This document shows, one piece after another, positions 1 to 10,500 of a stretch of 64,000 nt of DNA (positions are counted from its first letter, which is position 1; the number at the start of each line of letters is the position of its first letter). This DNA is from Cenococcum geophilum 1.58. Taxonomy: Eukaryota; Ascomycota; Dothideomycetes; Gloniales; Gloniaceae. Under the pieces are notes generated by a model. The model worked only from the letters and a program-made list of their open reading frames with translations. It was not told the origin of the DNA and ran no database searches. The position numbers and the translations under genes are program-made. Location: positions 124,001-188,000 of the forward strand of contig KV748178.1 of the NCBI GenBank assembly GCA_001692895.1, written 5' to 3'.

Positions 1-718
1 TCCGAATTGCAAAATCACGTCTGAGAGACTTTGGATAGAGGTCGGAAACTTGTATGCCGAGCTCATGTGGACAACACCCCAGTACTCTTACCTTGTCAGG
101 GGTATATTCCATGAATCTTGACGGGAATTATATTGTCGCTGATGATACCCGCATAGTCGAACATAATATCTTTTTCTCCCAGTTCCAGTTACGGTCACCA
201 ACCTGAACAGCTGCTGCTTTAACCCGAGCTGAAGGTAAAGAAGCCTGAACTGAGGCTGAGCGCGCCTGGGCTCCACACATTTATCGTTCCCTCAATCCGA
301 CTGAGGAAGAACGTCGCTCACCCTAACAGGCAGGGGTGGACGCTTTCACATGTGCGTCTCGTGCTACCACACTCACGTCTTCGACTATAGTAACGCGTAA
401 AGTAAATAAATTTAATAAGAAATAATATAGAACAGTAAGAAATGACTTAGCATAGGTGTGGTAACCCTTAATGTAACCTAAAGTAAGGCGCTAGTAATCT
501 TCTAAACTATTAAACAGCTGAACTTTCGGAGCTTGGTAGCAACGAGTGCTCATGAGCTGATAAACTGAATGATAAATGAATGAATTGAGTCTGATGATTA
601 AGTTTTATCTACGACGAATATAGGCCTATATGGTGTAGCAATCAATAAGTGATTGCTACGGAAACAAACCAAAAAAGGAACAAAGAGAATCTGCTTATGT
701 AAGCAGCAAACGCTTGTA
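1..718. other. Intergenic, no gene recognised
   Basis: Ordinary base composition, not visibly RIP-mutated. Only short ORFs are present and none has a recognisable motif. A perfect 9-bp hairpin (gtagcaatc, 7-nt loop, gattgctac) lies at 635-659. I see no RNA gene. Confidence 0.5.
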
Positions 719-955
719 ACGTAGTCCACGGGCTAGTGACCCACACGGGCCAGCGACTCACCTCACCAAGAACGCGTCGCGATCTTTTTTACTACTGCTA
801 TAACTACACCACAACAACAAGCAGCTTTACGCAAAGAAGGTAGGCTTAAACTAGCTATTCAAGCCTACAAGCAAGGCCGTTTTCGAAGCTATAGAGACGC
901 GTTCTTGGTGGGGTGAGTCACTGGCCCGTGTGGGTCACTAGCCCGTGGACTACGT
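719..955. mobile_element. MITE-like pogo/Fot (Tc1-mariner) element, 237 bp
   Basis: The sequence begins acgtagtccacgggc and ends with its inverse. The terminal inverted repeats are 60 bp each (719-778 and 896-955) with two mismatches. A TA dinucleotide flanks each side (717-718 and 956-957), the target preference of the Tc1/mariner superfamily. The space between the repeats holds a scrap of transposase coding sequence, so this is an internally deleted derivative rather than an unrelated hairpin. Composition is normal and no RIP is evident, as expected for so short a repeat. Confidence 0.85.
791..907 (+). pseudogene. Pogo/Fot transposase N-terminal fragment inside the MITE
   Basis: The 39 open codons read TTAITTPQQQ, then a stretch containing LAIQAYKQGRFRSYRDAF. 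That matches the start of the psq/HTH DNA-binding domain of fungal Fot/pogo transposases (general form Ai.ay..G.f.S.r.Aa). The last codons run into the right inverted repeat, so the deletion that made the element joined the N-terminal coding region directly to the 3' terminus. There is no catalytic DDE domain. It is non-functional as a transposase, though it could record which autonomous family mobilised the MITE. Confidence 0.65.
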
Positions 956-1105
956 TAGAGAACTCTTCCAGATCCTTCCTCAGTTAAATTGGTCGAATTT
1001 GACTTTTTTTTTGTGGGCGCCAAGCCCCCGATTTTCTGCATACTTTTGCAAGAATAATAAGTGATAAATATCTTCTCATTCCATCCATTACTCTATGACT
1101 GAATC

Positions 1106-2233
1106 GTGCAGCGCCAGGTCTTTCCTACTAGCAGGTCCTCAGCCAAAATGGTTTATACAATCGAGTTCGTACGCCATCATCAAGGACATAAAATAACAGA
1201 GTTTACGATATACGAGACTGGAACTGCTAGATCCTGCTCATTATTAATGGATACTACTACTGCAAAGCGGTTCGGCTGCAGAGGCTACACCGACTATAGC
1301 ACAACGCATATTAAATCTCAATGCAAATACGCAACACTAGTTCCGGGATTACTACGCTGTCTCTGGATGAACTCGAAGGGTACCGTAACCAAGGGACTAT
1401 GGCCGGATCTCACCTTATTCTCTGGCACAGCAAGGCGGTCCGAACAATTCACGACTCCCGTTGTTCATTGGGAACAGCTTGACGAAGATCTTGCGCATAC
1501 CGGTTTCTTATCGAATTGCACGACGCTAGTCACCTACAAGGAGGAGAAATGGATCTGCAAGAGTCCGGAGGGATTAACTGATAGGAGAGTTTTTCAGTTT
1601 CGGGGGGAAATCCGAGTGTTGTACGGACTACCGGCCCACCCCAACGTTCTCGGGCCGCCGCAGTATCTAGTGGTCAGAGATACTGAAGTAATCGGAATGC
1701 TACATCCCTACTACAAAAGAGGCAATCTTCGCGAGTTCGTTATCAGTCTGCGGGAAAAGCGAGTCAATGTCAACTTCTTTCTTTTCATGTGGGCTGTACA
1801 ATTATCGAAAGCGTTCATACACCTTAAGGATAATGGACATGAGTATAAAAATTTCGAGGCCAAAAATCTTGTCGCAAAGGATAATGGAGACCTGCTTCTC
1901 ATCGACTTGGATTTGTCATCTACATTTAACGGGTACCTGAAACCTCCAGAGTTCCGTGACTACGAGAGGCCAACGCACGACCCAGAGCATANCATGGTTT
2001 GGGGACTACACATAATTCTTTGGCAACTGTCACAGATAGTTCCGAATGACCAACACCCAGAGAAGCGGCTCCACGAGGAGCCTGAATTCAGACAACGTAC
2101 AGATCCGATATTCAAACGTCGGATCCTACAAGGCTTGCAGCGCGATCCTGAACAGAGGCCAACGTTGGCAGAGGCTGCCGAGTACTGGCAGAAGGAGCAG
2201 GAGAACTACAGCAAGAACAATCTACCATGCTAG
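1106..2233 (+). CDS. Protein-kinase-like protein, probable pseudokinase
   Basis: A single open frame of 375 codons ending in TAG. The N-terminal ~140 residues match nothing I recognise. From about residue 145 a kinase fold can be followed: a beta-3-like segment KWICK with a candidate ATP lysine near 152, a C-helix segment FRGEIRVLYGLPAHPNVL, a hinge region, HEYKNFEAKNLV at about 244-255 in place of the HRD catalytic loop, LLLIDLDLS with the DFG aspartate kept but Gly replaced, a PPEF motif where APE is expected, and the late-lobe signature GLQRDPEQRP. The catalytic aspartate of HRD appears replaced, which suggests a pseudokinase or very divergent kinase. An ambiguous base near 1992 makes one residue unknown. 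Met at 1149 is an alternative start; the first Met is given because the frame is open throughout. Composition is normal and there is no RIP. Confidence 0.65.
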   Translation: MQRQVFPTSRSSAKMVYTIEFVRHHQGHKITEFTIYETGTARSCSLLMDTTTAKRFGCRGYTDYSTTHIKSQCKYATLVPGLLRCLWMNSKGTVTKGLWPDLTLFSGTARRSEQFTTPVVHWEQLDEDLAHTGFLSNCTTLVTYKEEKWICKSPEGLTDRRVFQFRGEIRVLYGLPAHPNVLGPPQYLVVRDTEVIGMLHPYYKRGNLREFVISLREKRVNVNFFLFMWAVQLSKAFIHLKDNGHEYKNFEAKNLVAKDNGDLLLIDLDLSSTFNGYLKPPEFRDYERPTHDPEHXMVWGLHIILWQLSQIVPNDQHPEKRLHEEPEFRQRTDPIFKRRILQGLQRDPEQRPTLAEAAEYWQKEQENYSKNNLPC

Positions 2234-2261
2234 TGGGGTTTCATCGAGGGAATTGGCTCCT

Positions 2262-2567
2262 ATGGATATAAACTCGTCTAATGAAGTAAGCGGTGAACTG
2301 AAAGAGGAATTGAAAAGGCTAGAGGAACGCATTAAATTTCATGAGAAGCGTATCTCTGACATCGCTGACGCAGATGGGAGAGTTGAGGGAAGAACTGATG
2401 AAAGGGGTCAACATGAGAAGCGTATCTCTGACATCGCTGACGCAGATGGGAGAGTTGAGGGAAGAACTGATGAAAGGGGTCAAGGAGCGCAAGAAGAGAA
2501 ATATGTGCACACGGATGTTGAAGTGCAATTCACGACGGTGGAGAAAAAATGCAATGCAGAATTATGA
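2262..2567 (+). CDS. Small hypothetical coiled-coil protein with a duplicated block
   Basis: A 101-codon frame starting MDINSSNEV about 30 bp after the kinase stop. Residues ~10-32 (GELKEELKRLEERIKFHEK) are strongly coiled-coil-like. The next 48 codons are an exact in-frame duplication of a 24-codon unit. An overlapping +1 frame (2341-2643) reads the same repeat as ELREELMKGV and ends in a hydrophobic helix (FANLVIALGIAGYVAEVL). A helical protein with a C-terminal membrane segment, broken by a frameshift at the duplication, is therefore an alternative reading. I do not recognise the family. It could also be a 3' exon of the upstream gene. Confidence 0.3.
   Translation: MDINSSNEVSGELKEELKRLEERIKFHEKRISDIADADGRVEGRTDERGQHEKRISDIADADGRVEGRTDERGQGAQEEKYVHTDVEVQFTTVEKKCNAEL
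2340..2483 (+). repeat. Exact tandem duplication, 2 x 72 bp
   Basis: 2340-2411 and 2412-2483 are identical over 72 bp, from catgagaagcg to gaaaggggtcaa. Being a multiple of three, it keeps every frame open through both copies. The lack of any difference indicates a recent event or gene conversion. Confidence 0.9.
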
Positions 2568-3002
2568 TAGGGGCTTCAGAGCCTTTGCGAACTTAGTTAT
2601 CGCTCTGGGCATAGCCGGGTATGTCGCTGAGGTTCTACAATAGCTCTGTGTTCTCATTGAAGTATAATTCACTTGCGATTGACCTTTAAACAAAGTTTTG
2701 CCAAGCTGCATGGGTGAGCGAGCTTGGCAGTCTTGGTGATACATGGCTCCTCTGCTCGCAATGTATACTTAAGTTATTAGGGGCTTTTAAATTGACAACC
2801 TTTTGTTAGAAACCTAAAAATTGAACCTTCCCATCCCTTCTAGGCTTTATTAGAAATAAAGAAGAAAATTAATAATCTTTAAGCATGACTAAAACTTGCG
2901 CTCAATGATCTCAGAGCTTGTTCTAGTGGGAAGTGGTGCTCGCGTAACGATCATCCGCATAGAAAATTATTAAAACTTTAATGATTTTTATCTCCACCAA
3001 TA
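2568..3002. other. Transition from gene island into AT-rich DNA
   Basis: No gene recognised. Composition shifts gradually from balanced to AT-rich after about 2760. A poly-T/poly-A-rich stretch and an isolated less-mutated patch (2900-2960) are present, with no motif I can name. Confidence 0.5.
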
Positions 3003-3370
3003 TAACCTCAATTAAGGCCGCACTCGATTTATTAAAATCACTAAAGCTTAGCAAAACTCCTAATTATACTAAAATATTAAAAAAGTACGGTTGCAATTAA
3101 AATACGTTATTATAGCAGTATTAAGATATTTAGGGCACTATAGTATAAAAGCTTAAAAATTAACGACTTCTTAATAATACTTAAGAGAAAGAGCTTATAT
3201 AATATATTAATAGCTTTTATAGGCGAGGATTGCCCCCTTATAATAGATAATATATAATTTTACTTTTAAAATTAGCTATAGAGAGTTAGGCAAGTTATAG
3301 GCTAATTAGTTTATTAAGAGAATGCTAGGTAAAACCTAAGTAGATAGTTATATGGCTAAGGTACGGGCGA
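3003..3370 (+). pseudogene. RIP-degraded Fot/pogo transposase, N-terminal part
   Basis: The frame beginning SIKAALDLLKSLKLSK continues with PNYTKILKKYGCN and NTLL, matching the psq/HTH segment of fungal pogo transposases (pnYt.iAkkYgv..sTLsrR). It is followed by KELI.YINSFYRRGLPPYNR, which matches the CENP-B-type HTH segment (eLv.yI..l..rGlPPt). Stops fall where Gln or Trp is expected. The DDE domain is not found before the hAT element at 3746. Boundaries are approximate. Confidence 0.6.
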
Positions 3371-3737
3371 CCTAGGGGCGGCTATAAGAGGCTAGTTTAA
3401 CTAAAACGTATAATTATCTAATTAATAGTGTAGTGTAAGAGTTTTAGGTAAGTAAAAGGTAAGTTAAGAGTAGAATAAGCTTTATATATTAAAGGATAAA
3501 TTTTTTTTAACCTCTTTTATTTAAAGACTAATTGCTAGTTCTTTTCTAGAGGAGAATTAGCTCCCTTTATAATCCTTTTAAGACACTAATAAAACCCTTC
3601 GCCCCTTATTTATCTAACTATATCTTTTCTAGGATATTAGTAGAATATTAGTAAAACCTTTATCAATTTTATCTAATATATAACTTTTAGGGGAGCCTAT
3701 TACAATTGCCTCCCCTTTAAGGGTCTTAGTTTTTTAA
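3371..3737. other. AT-rich degenerate DNA, unidentified
   Basis: No frame or terminal repeat recognised. It may be more of the pogo relic upstream, too altered to read. Confidence 0.4.
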
Positions 3738-4439
3738 GACTTCGCTAGTATATTTAATAGGCAAGCCACTTAACGAGCGCGTCTACGATTAATTGATTAA
3801 TAATCAACTAATTGCAACCAGGAATTGTCATTAAGTAATTAATTATAACTAGGAATTCTTATTAAGCGCCTGCGATTAATTAATATAAAATCCCACTAAT
3901 AGAGGGGTGGTTTGTAATAGGCTTTTAGTGTTAAGGTATACGATTTTAATAAGGTGTGCAGTATTAATCTAATTAGATCGCTTGGGAATGCAGTAATTAA
4001 ATATGCCAAGATTAACAGGTTTAGCGTAGTCTGCTACTAAAACGCGTTTTATTAGCTATATTTACTTACGCCTATTCCTATAGAGTTTTTTTAATTATCT
4101 TCCAACCTCTATTACCTTAACCACCTCTAATACTATACCTCTTAACCCCTTCTAATAAGCTAAATAAAGGCCTAGAACCTCGCCCTTACCCTTACTGTCT
4201 TTATTATTATTAAATTTAACACCGTTAACGCGTAATTCCCCTATTTTAATTAATAACGCGCCTAAATTATAGGGTAGTAAGGTGCCTAAAATACCTACTC
4301 TACCTTAACTAACTCCATTAAATATATAACTGGGTAACGCTATAGCTTCTTATATCTTTACAATTAAGTAGGACAAGCTTCGCCATAATTTAAACCTATT
4401 AAAAGAACCTCGCTATTAAGCCAGACACATATATTAATA

Positions 4440-6985
4440 CTAGTTTTATACCCTTACCAATCTATAGGCATAGTGTAGATATTAAGGATAAAGAGGGTAG
4501 GCGCTAGTAGGTTTATAAGCTCTGCTATATCTCTAAACAATACTAGAAGGGTATATATCTATTAGAAAGTACTACTAGAGTAATAAGGCATATAAAAAAA
4601 TAGTATAATATTATTATTATACAAGATAGCAAAAATGTTAAATTATTAATATCTCTACCAGGCAGCCCTTTTAAAGTTACCGTTATCGCAACTCTAGAGC
4701 AGCGAACTCTTAAATACTATTTAACAGCGAGAAATATAATTAGAACTATATAAATTAGATTATTACTAACAATATAACCTTTTAGCAGGCATATAGCTTA
4801 TAGCTTAGAAAGCTACTTACTATACCTTATTTAGCTACTACCTTAGCTAGCACTATTAGCGAATAAGTACTTAAAGCTCTACCTAAGCGACGGCTTGTAA
4901 TTAAAGGCCTTTTAAGGGAGAGTATTAGTAAGGTTAACATTAGTAGAGACCTTTAGACAGGAGGAAATAAGCGTAATTATATCGGCGTCTTTGCTTACTA
5001 AATTAGTAAGTTTAACTTCTATATTAATGAGTTATCGCTTACCTAAATTAGCTACTAAAGGCAACCTTTCTACCGCCCTTATTGGCCTCCCTTAATTAAT
5101 TGGCTCCTATACTAGCTCTAATATTACGCGATTAATTATAGACGTAATTATAAAATATTATATAGAGGGAAATATTAGCGCCTTTATAATAAATAACGCT
5201 AAAAGACAATAATAAGCTTATAGAAACGATTATAATAATATTTCTAACTATAGATCTAAAATAGGCTTAACTTCGGTGCGCTAGATATATTATTAACCTT
5301 ATTATTAAAGCTGCGCTCTTTAATAAAGGTATAAGTAAGCTTTAAAAGCAAATTATTAGTATAGGTGCCGATAATATTTTCTAAATTTGGAGAAAAATAG
5401 GGCTAATTAGTAGAGTAAAGATAATTATGATGATTATTAGACGAACTAATTAGCGGTAAATAGCCTTTTAGAACTGCTAGACCGACTATAAGAAAGGTAA
5501 TAAGGAAGTCTTCTATTTAGAACTCTTAAAAGACAGTAAAGTACGCTGGAATGCTATATATATAATAATTAAGAGAGGTACGTTCTAATATAATTGCTTT
5601 CTTTTAGGTGGGGTTCTATAGAGTTTAGTTATTGCTAAATATTCTACTTAACCTCTACCATTCTCTACCACCTTATTATATTATTAAACTACCTTTAGCG
5701 CGCATAGATACAGCCTATAGCTTACCCCTTAGCCGGTATATTTAATAGAATTTAATGGCGATAACGCTCTGCCTCTTACTGTCAGATTACTTAAAAATAG
5801 ACTTTTACTAACTTCTTATGTCTAATAGTACTTAAACTTTAGAACCCTATTAAACTCTACTAAACCCGCTAGGTTAAGCCTACCAATAAAGATATATATA
5901 ATCCCTTATAGGACTTCCTTATAAATAAGGACTTTAAGACACTAAAGAAGTTTAAGCGGCTTCTTAAGCCTTTTAAGACTCTTACTAATAAGCTATAAGG
6001 CAACGCAAACGCTAGAGGCTTTAAGGGCTCTTATAATATAGTTTAGGAGGTTCTTTAAAGTATAAACTATATATTTAAGGTCCTGTAATAAGCTAATAAT
6101 AAGATTAAGGCGTCGCTGGCGGAGTACTCGGAATACTATAAAGTAGGAGTTTATTGCGCATACACGAAGCTTATTAAATATTTTAGCTTTACTAACTAAA
6201 TACCTATCTACCGAGCAGTAATTATCCTCTACCCGGCCTATAAGTTTAACTACTTTAAATAGGAGTGGGCTAGTAAGGCTGTATAGCAATTATAATGCAA
6301 GAAAGACATTACTGTTACGGCACCGTAACGGATCTAGTCAGGGGGCTTGCTTGAGCCTTGGCATATGTATATAGATGTGTCCTTTTCCACCTTCTGCTCC
6401 TTATCTTAATATCCGGGTCTATAGACTATTAATTATATAGGCTTGTATACGTTCTTTACGGCGCTTATACCTCAATTAACTAAGTCGCTATAATAATTAC
6501 TATGTTATATAAGTAGTATAAGGAGAAGTATGCACAGTTAGAGGATAAGGAGGATAATAAGCCGGTTACTCCTTAGCAGTTTATGTATAAGAAGCGTTAT
6601 AATTTAAATTCGTCCTTGTCGGGCGAAGAAGGCTTTAACTTTTATAGTATACTTACTAGTAAATATAGAGCTTGCAAGCGTTAAAGGCTTAAATCTAAAC
6701 TTAAGCGCTTTACTAAAAATACCCCTACTAAAGCTAAATAATATATTATTAACTTACTGGCTTATTAGTAAGGTATTAAGCACGTCTATCTAATCCTTTA
6801 TCGTATAACAATGGACCTCTTTTTTATACTAGCGATAAGCTCTAAATGCGAGCGTAAGTTTAGCTCTAATAATAACGTAATTACTAATAACTGGAACCGC
6901 TTAGCTAATAAAATAATTAAGGCGCTAGAGCTTTAAAAGAGCTAGTTAAATAAAGGGTATATAGAAAAGGATGAAAATTAATAAG
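4440..6985 (+). pseudogene. RIP-degraded hAT transposase
   Basis: Domains can be followed in order. A BED-type zinc finger at about 4495-4610 reads RR.WVYKLCYISKQY ending RHIKK.YNI. An N-terminal catalytic-domain segment at about 4730-4830 includes PFSRHIAYSLESYL. The segment IPIYRAVIILYPAYKFNYFK at about 6200-6265 corresponds to the sPiyraa.vLhPryKw.yF block. The C-terminal dimerisation motif at about 6790-6960 (DLFFILAISSKCERKFSSNN, then ITNNWNRLANKIIKALEL) corresponds to the SS..ERvFS..RnrL family signature. Most Trp/Gln positions are TAG/TAA, so the gene is dead. The frame is interrupted by the 183-bp insertion at 6313 and reads through again once that insertion is discounted. Confidence 0.8.
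6313..6495. mobile_element. Solo LTR, 183 bp, inserted in the hAT transposase
   Basis: The segment starts tgttacggcaccg and ends in ta (probably ca before RIP). It is flanked by a perfect 5-bp duplication attac (6308-6312 and 6496-6500). It is richer in GC than its surroundings and holds a TATA-like tatgtatatag. The hAT frame resumes in register when the insert and one TSD copy are skipped (KKDITMLYK), which supports a clean insertion. No internal domain or second LTR is present, so it is a recombined solo LTR or very short element. Its family does not match any full element in this window. Confidence 0.7.
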
Positions 6986-7165
6986 AAGTATAAGGAGAAC
7001 TTATTTTTGGAGTGTATATTTACTATATAGGGCGAAGCTCTACTAAAAAAATAACTAGTACTTAGATTCTCTATTACAGACTACCTAATTAGGTAATTCT
7101 TAGCAATTAATCGCAACTAGGATTTTAGCTAATTAGTTGTAACTGGGGGTTTTTACCTATAATTA

Positions 7166-7368
7166 TGTTAGGCTATAGAGACGCACTAGCTATAACTAGC
7201 TTAGCGTAGGCGAGGCGCAGGCAAGGCGCCTATAAAACATAGTTGCCCCATATTAAAGAATAGCAGAATTTAGTTTTACAGTTCTACTTTATTAAGAACT
7301 AAATACTCCTTACATCCTACTACTGTTATTATATTACTATATACCCTTAGGGCCTTGGCGTCCTAACA
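7166..7368 (+). repeat. Gypsy A 5' LTR
   Basis: 203 bp, tgttaggc to cctaaca. It pairs with 13606-13808; nearly all differences between the two are transitions. Confidence 0.92.
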
Positions 7369-7504
7369 GTTCTAAATTCTTATCCTTTTTAGGGGTAGCG
7401 GTCTGGTAATACAGTGGTCTACTAAGGCTACGACTATATAGCGATATTCCTCTATTGAAAAGACGACCTATATTTATTAACTATATTATAGTTTATTAAC
7501 CTAA

Positions 7505-10500
7505 TGGCAAGATATAGGCGTAATATTAGCGTAGTACGTAGTACTAAGTCTGGGGATTAGCCCTAGGATAATATAGGCAGACTTATATCCCGGATAGAAC
7601 TAGAAGCTATAGGCGAGGATAGTATATAGGAAGAAATATAACGGCTAGAGAATAAGAAGCTACAACTTCTAGAGTAAGGAAAACTACAGTTACTTAGGGA
7701 AGAGGTAAAAATGCTAAGATGGCGTTAATGCGGTAAGGCGACGTCGACTCCCATTTCTAACCCAAATCTACTACCTTAAAGCATCCTATTAGAGTACTTA
7801 GAGGGTAGCTTAAGGCATCTAAACCTTAAGCGGAAGGCTACTAATATAATAGGCGCTCTGTTAAAACGGGCTGTTAAAATAGAGAAGATTGCTTTATATT
7901 ATAGTAAGAGTATATAAGAGTACTAAGACTTCCATAATAGCTTAAAGCTAGCGTTCTGCCTAGAGCTTAATGCTTTCGCAGATAAGGATATTAAAGTCGC
8001 GTTTATTATATAATATATAAAGGGGATTAACCGAACCCTTTAGCTATAGTATAAAGATAACTATTTAGATACGTAGTTTACCTAGGAGGAGCTTATAGAA
8101 TTCTTACTTAATTAGATTAAAAGTCCTATTAATTAAGAACTATATATAGCCCTAACCTATATAAGGGCAATATAGCGAACTAATTAACCTATAAATAAGT
8201 TTGCTGCTTACCTAACCTCCTTAAAAGCGCAAATTAATCCTCCCTATAATGTAAAGCATTTAATAATATACCTATTCGCGAGCTACGGCTAGAGCTACGG
8301 CTTACGGTTACTAACTATTAGGGATTTCTATAAACTTAAGATTAGCTTATTTCCCTAGCTGCCCTATTAAAGGAAAACTAGAAGAGTGCGAGCGCCCTAT
8401 AGGCTAGAGGTAATAGGCGCGCCGCGAACTTAAATATAAAGGCTACCCTATTAGGTAACTTAGGGAAAGCGGACTTTAAAACTACCGCTAGCGACGTAAT
8501 AGTAGGGCGAAGTAGTACCGCTAGGGGTTTAACCTAACCTAAGGGGAACTATAAAAATTGTGGTAAGCTAGGATATTAGTGGCGATAGTATCCGGAGCTA
8601 TAATAGTACTAGCCGCCGCTAAGCAGTGTAAACGCTATCTTTATGCCGGGAAAAGGCAGGCGCCCTTAAAGCCCCTTATACCCGTAAGGTATAAGCTACT
8701 ATTAGATTATAAGGAAGCTATTACTATTTTAAGAAAAGTCCTATCTAAGCAGACTTAGAAGGAGACCTTAGTAATCCTTAATCTCGGCGCCGAAGTAAAT
8801 ATAATTAATTAGCGATTTATAATAGAGTATAACTTTAAAACACTAGATATAGAATTACCTACCTACTCTTAGTTAAATAAAACTTAGGTATATTACTATA
8901 AAGCCTATAAGGTACTATTAGAAATAAAGGACAGCTAAGGTAGGATTAGAGAAGTAACCCTTATCTACTATAGAATGGCTAACACATCCCCTACTATTAC
9001 CCTAGGTATGCTAGGGTTAAAAAAGGCCTAACTTCTTATTAACTGCGAGGTAAAGGCATAGCGATAGAAGCTAGATGGCTTATTCTTATTACTATAAACC
9101 TCTAAGGGTTTTATAGAGTCTCTTTAGAGGGAATCTAGGGTCTTCGCCCTAGTAATTACTGGATTAATACCTAGTAAATAAGACGACAGCAGCTTGCTAG
9201 TCCTTCTCCTATAGTTAAAAAAAGCTAGCGATGTCTTCTTATATAAGGAAGCAGGAAAGCTACTTTAATACTATTAGGGCGACTATACTATTAACCTAAA
9301 AGAGGAATAGGAGATCCTATATAGACTACTCTATAACCTCTTAGTTAAGGAGCTAAAGGTACTAAGGGAGTACTTAACGCCTTAGCTAAAGGCTAGATTT
9401 AACTAAGTACTAGTTTTATAGGGGTACCTATTTTATTTATACCTAAAAAGAATAAAAAGCTATAGCTTTATATAAACTATAGAGGCCCTAATAAGGTGAC
9501 GATTAAGAATCGTCTTATACTACTATTAATTAGTAAAACCTTAGACCGCTTAATAGGGTCTAAAATCTTTACTAAGTTGGACCTAATAAATGCGTACCAC
9601 CGCCTTTATATCTATTAGGGCGATAAGTAGAAGACAGCGTTCTGCACACATTACGGCCACTTTAAGTATTTAGTTTTACCTTTTAAGCTAACTAATAGAC
9701 TAGCGACCTTTTAGGGCTATATTAATCGGGCCTTATTAGGACTGGTAGACGTCTTCTATATAGTCTACCTTAATAATATTCTGATTTTCTCTAAAAATTT
9801 AAAGGAATACTAGCGCTACGTACTAAAAGTGCTATATAGGTTGTGGTAATATTAACTATATATGGACCTTAAGAAGTGTAGGTTTAGCGTATAAGAGGTT
9901 AAGTTTCTAAAATATATTATTAGTCCTAAAGGCGTAGTAATAGATCCTAGCTGGGTAGAAGCTATTATTAAGTAGGAGAGCCCTTAATCCTATAGGGATG
10001 TCTAGGTCTTCCTAGGCTTTGCTAACTTTTATTACCGGTTTATTTATAAGTACTCTGCTATTATAAAGCCTATTACTAATCTCCTTAAGGGAGTAAAGAA
10101 CAGCCGTAAAGCTAGGTCTTTTAGTTATTTAGAAGAGGTAGAGTAGGCAATACGTTAGCTCTATAACGCCTTTATAATGGCGCTACTTCTATAATACTAT
10201 ACGCTAGGCTTACTAACCTAATTAAAGACTAATACCTTAATGCAAGGCCTAGCAGCTATTATATTACAGCTATTTAAAGANNGCCTTTNGTATNTAATAG
10301 CCTTTTAGTNTAGNAAGCTTTTGCTAGNAGAGCNTAANTATAAANCCTATAATTANGAGCTACTAGCTATTATAAAGGCTTTTAAGCATTAGAGATACTA
10401 TATTAAGAGGCTATTAAGCCGCCTAGAAGTGCTTATAGATTATAATAATCTAAAGGGTTTTATAAAAGTAAAAGCCCTTAATAGACGGTAAGCTAGATAG

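Noticed and set aside
5993-6289. 98-codon minus-strand ORF
   Set aside because: Antisense to the readable hAT transposase frame, which has clear family motifs.
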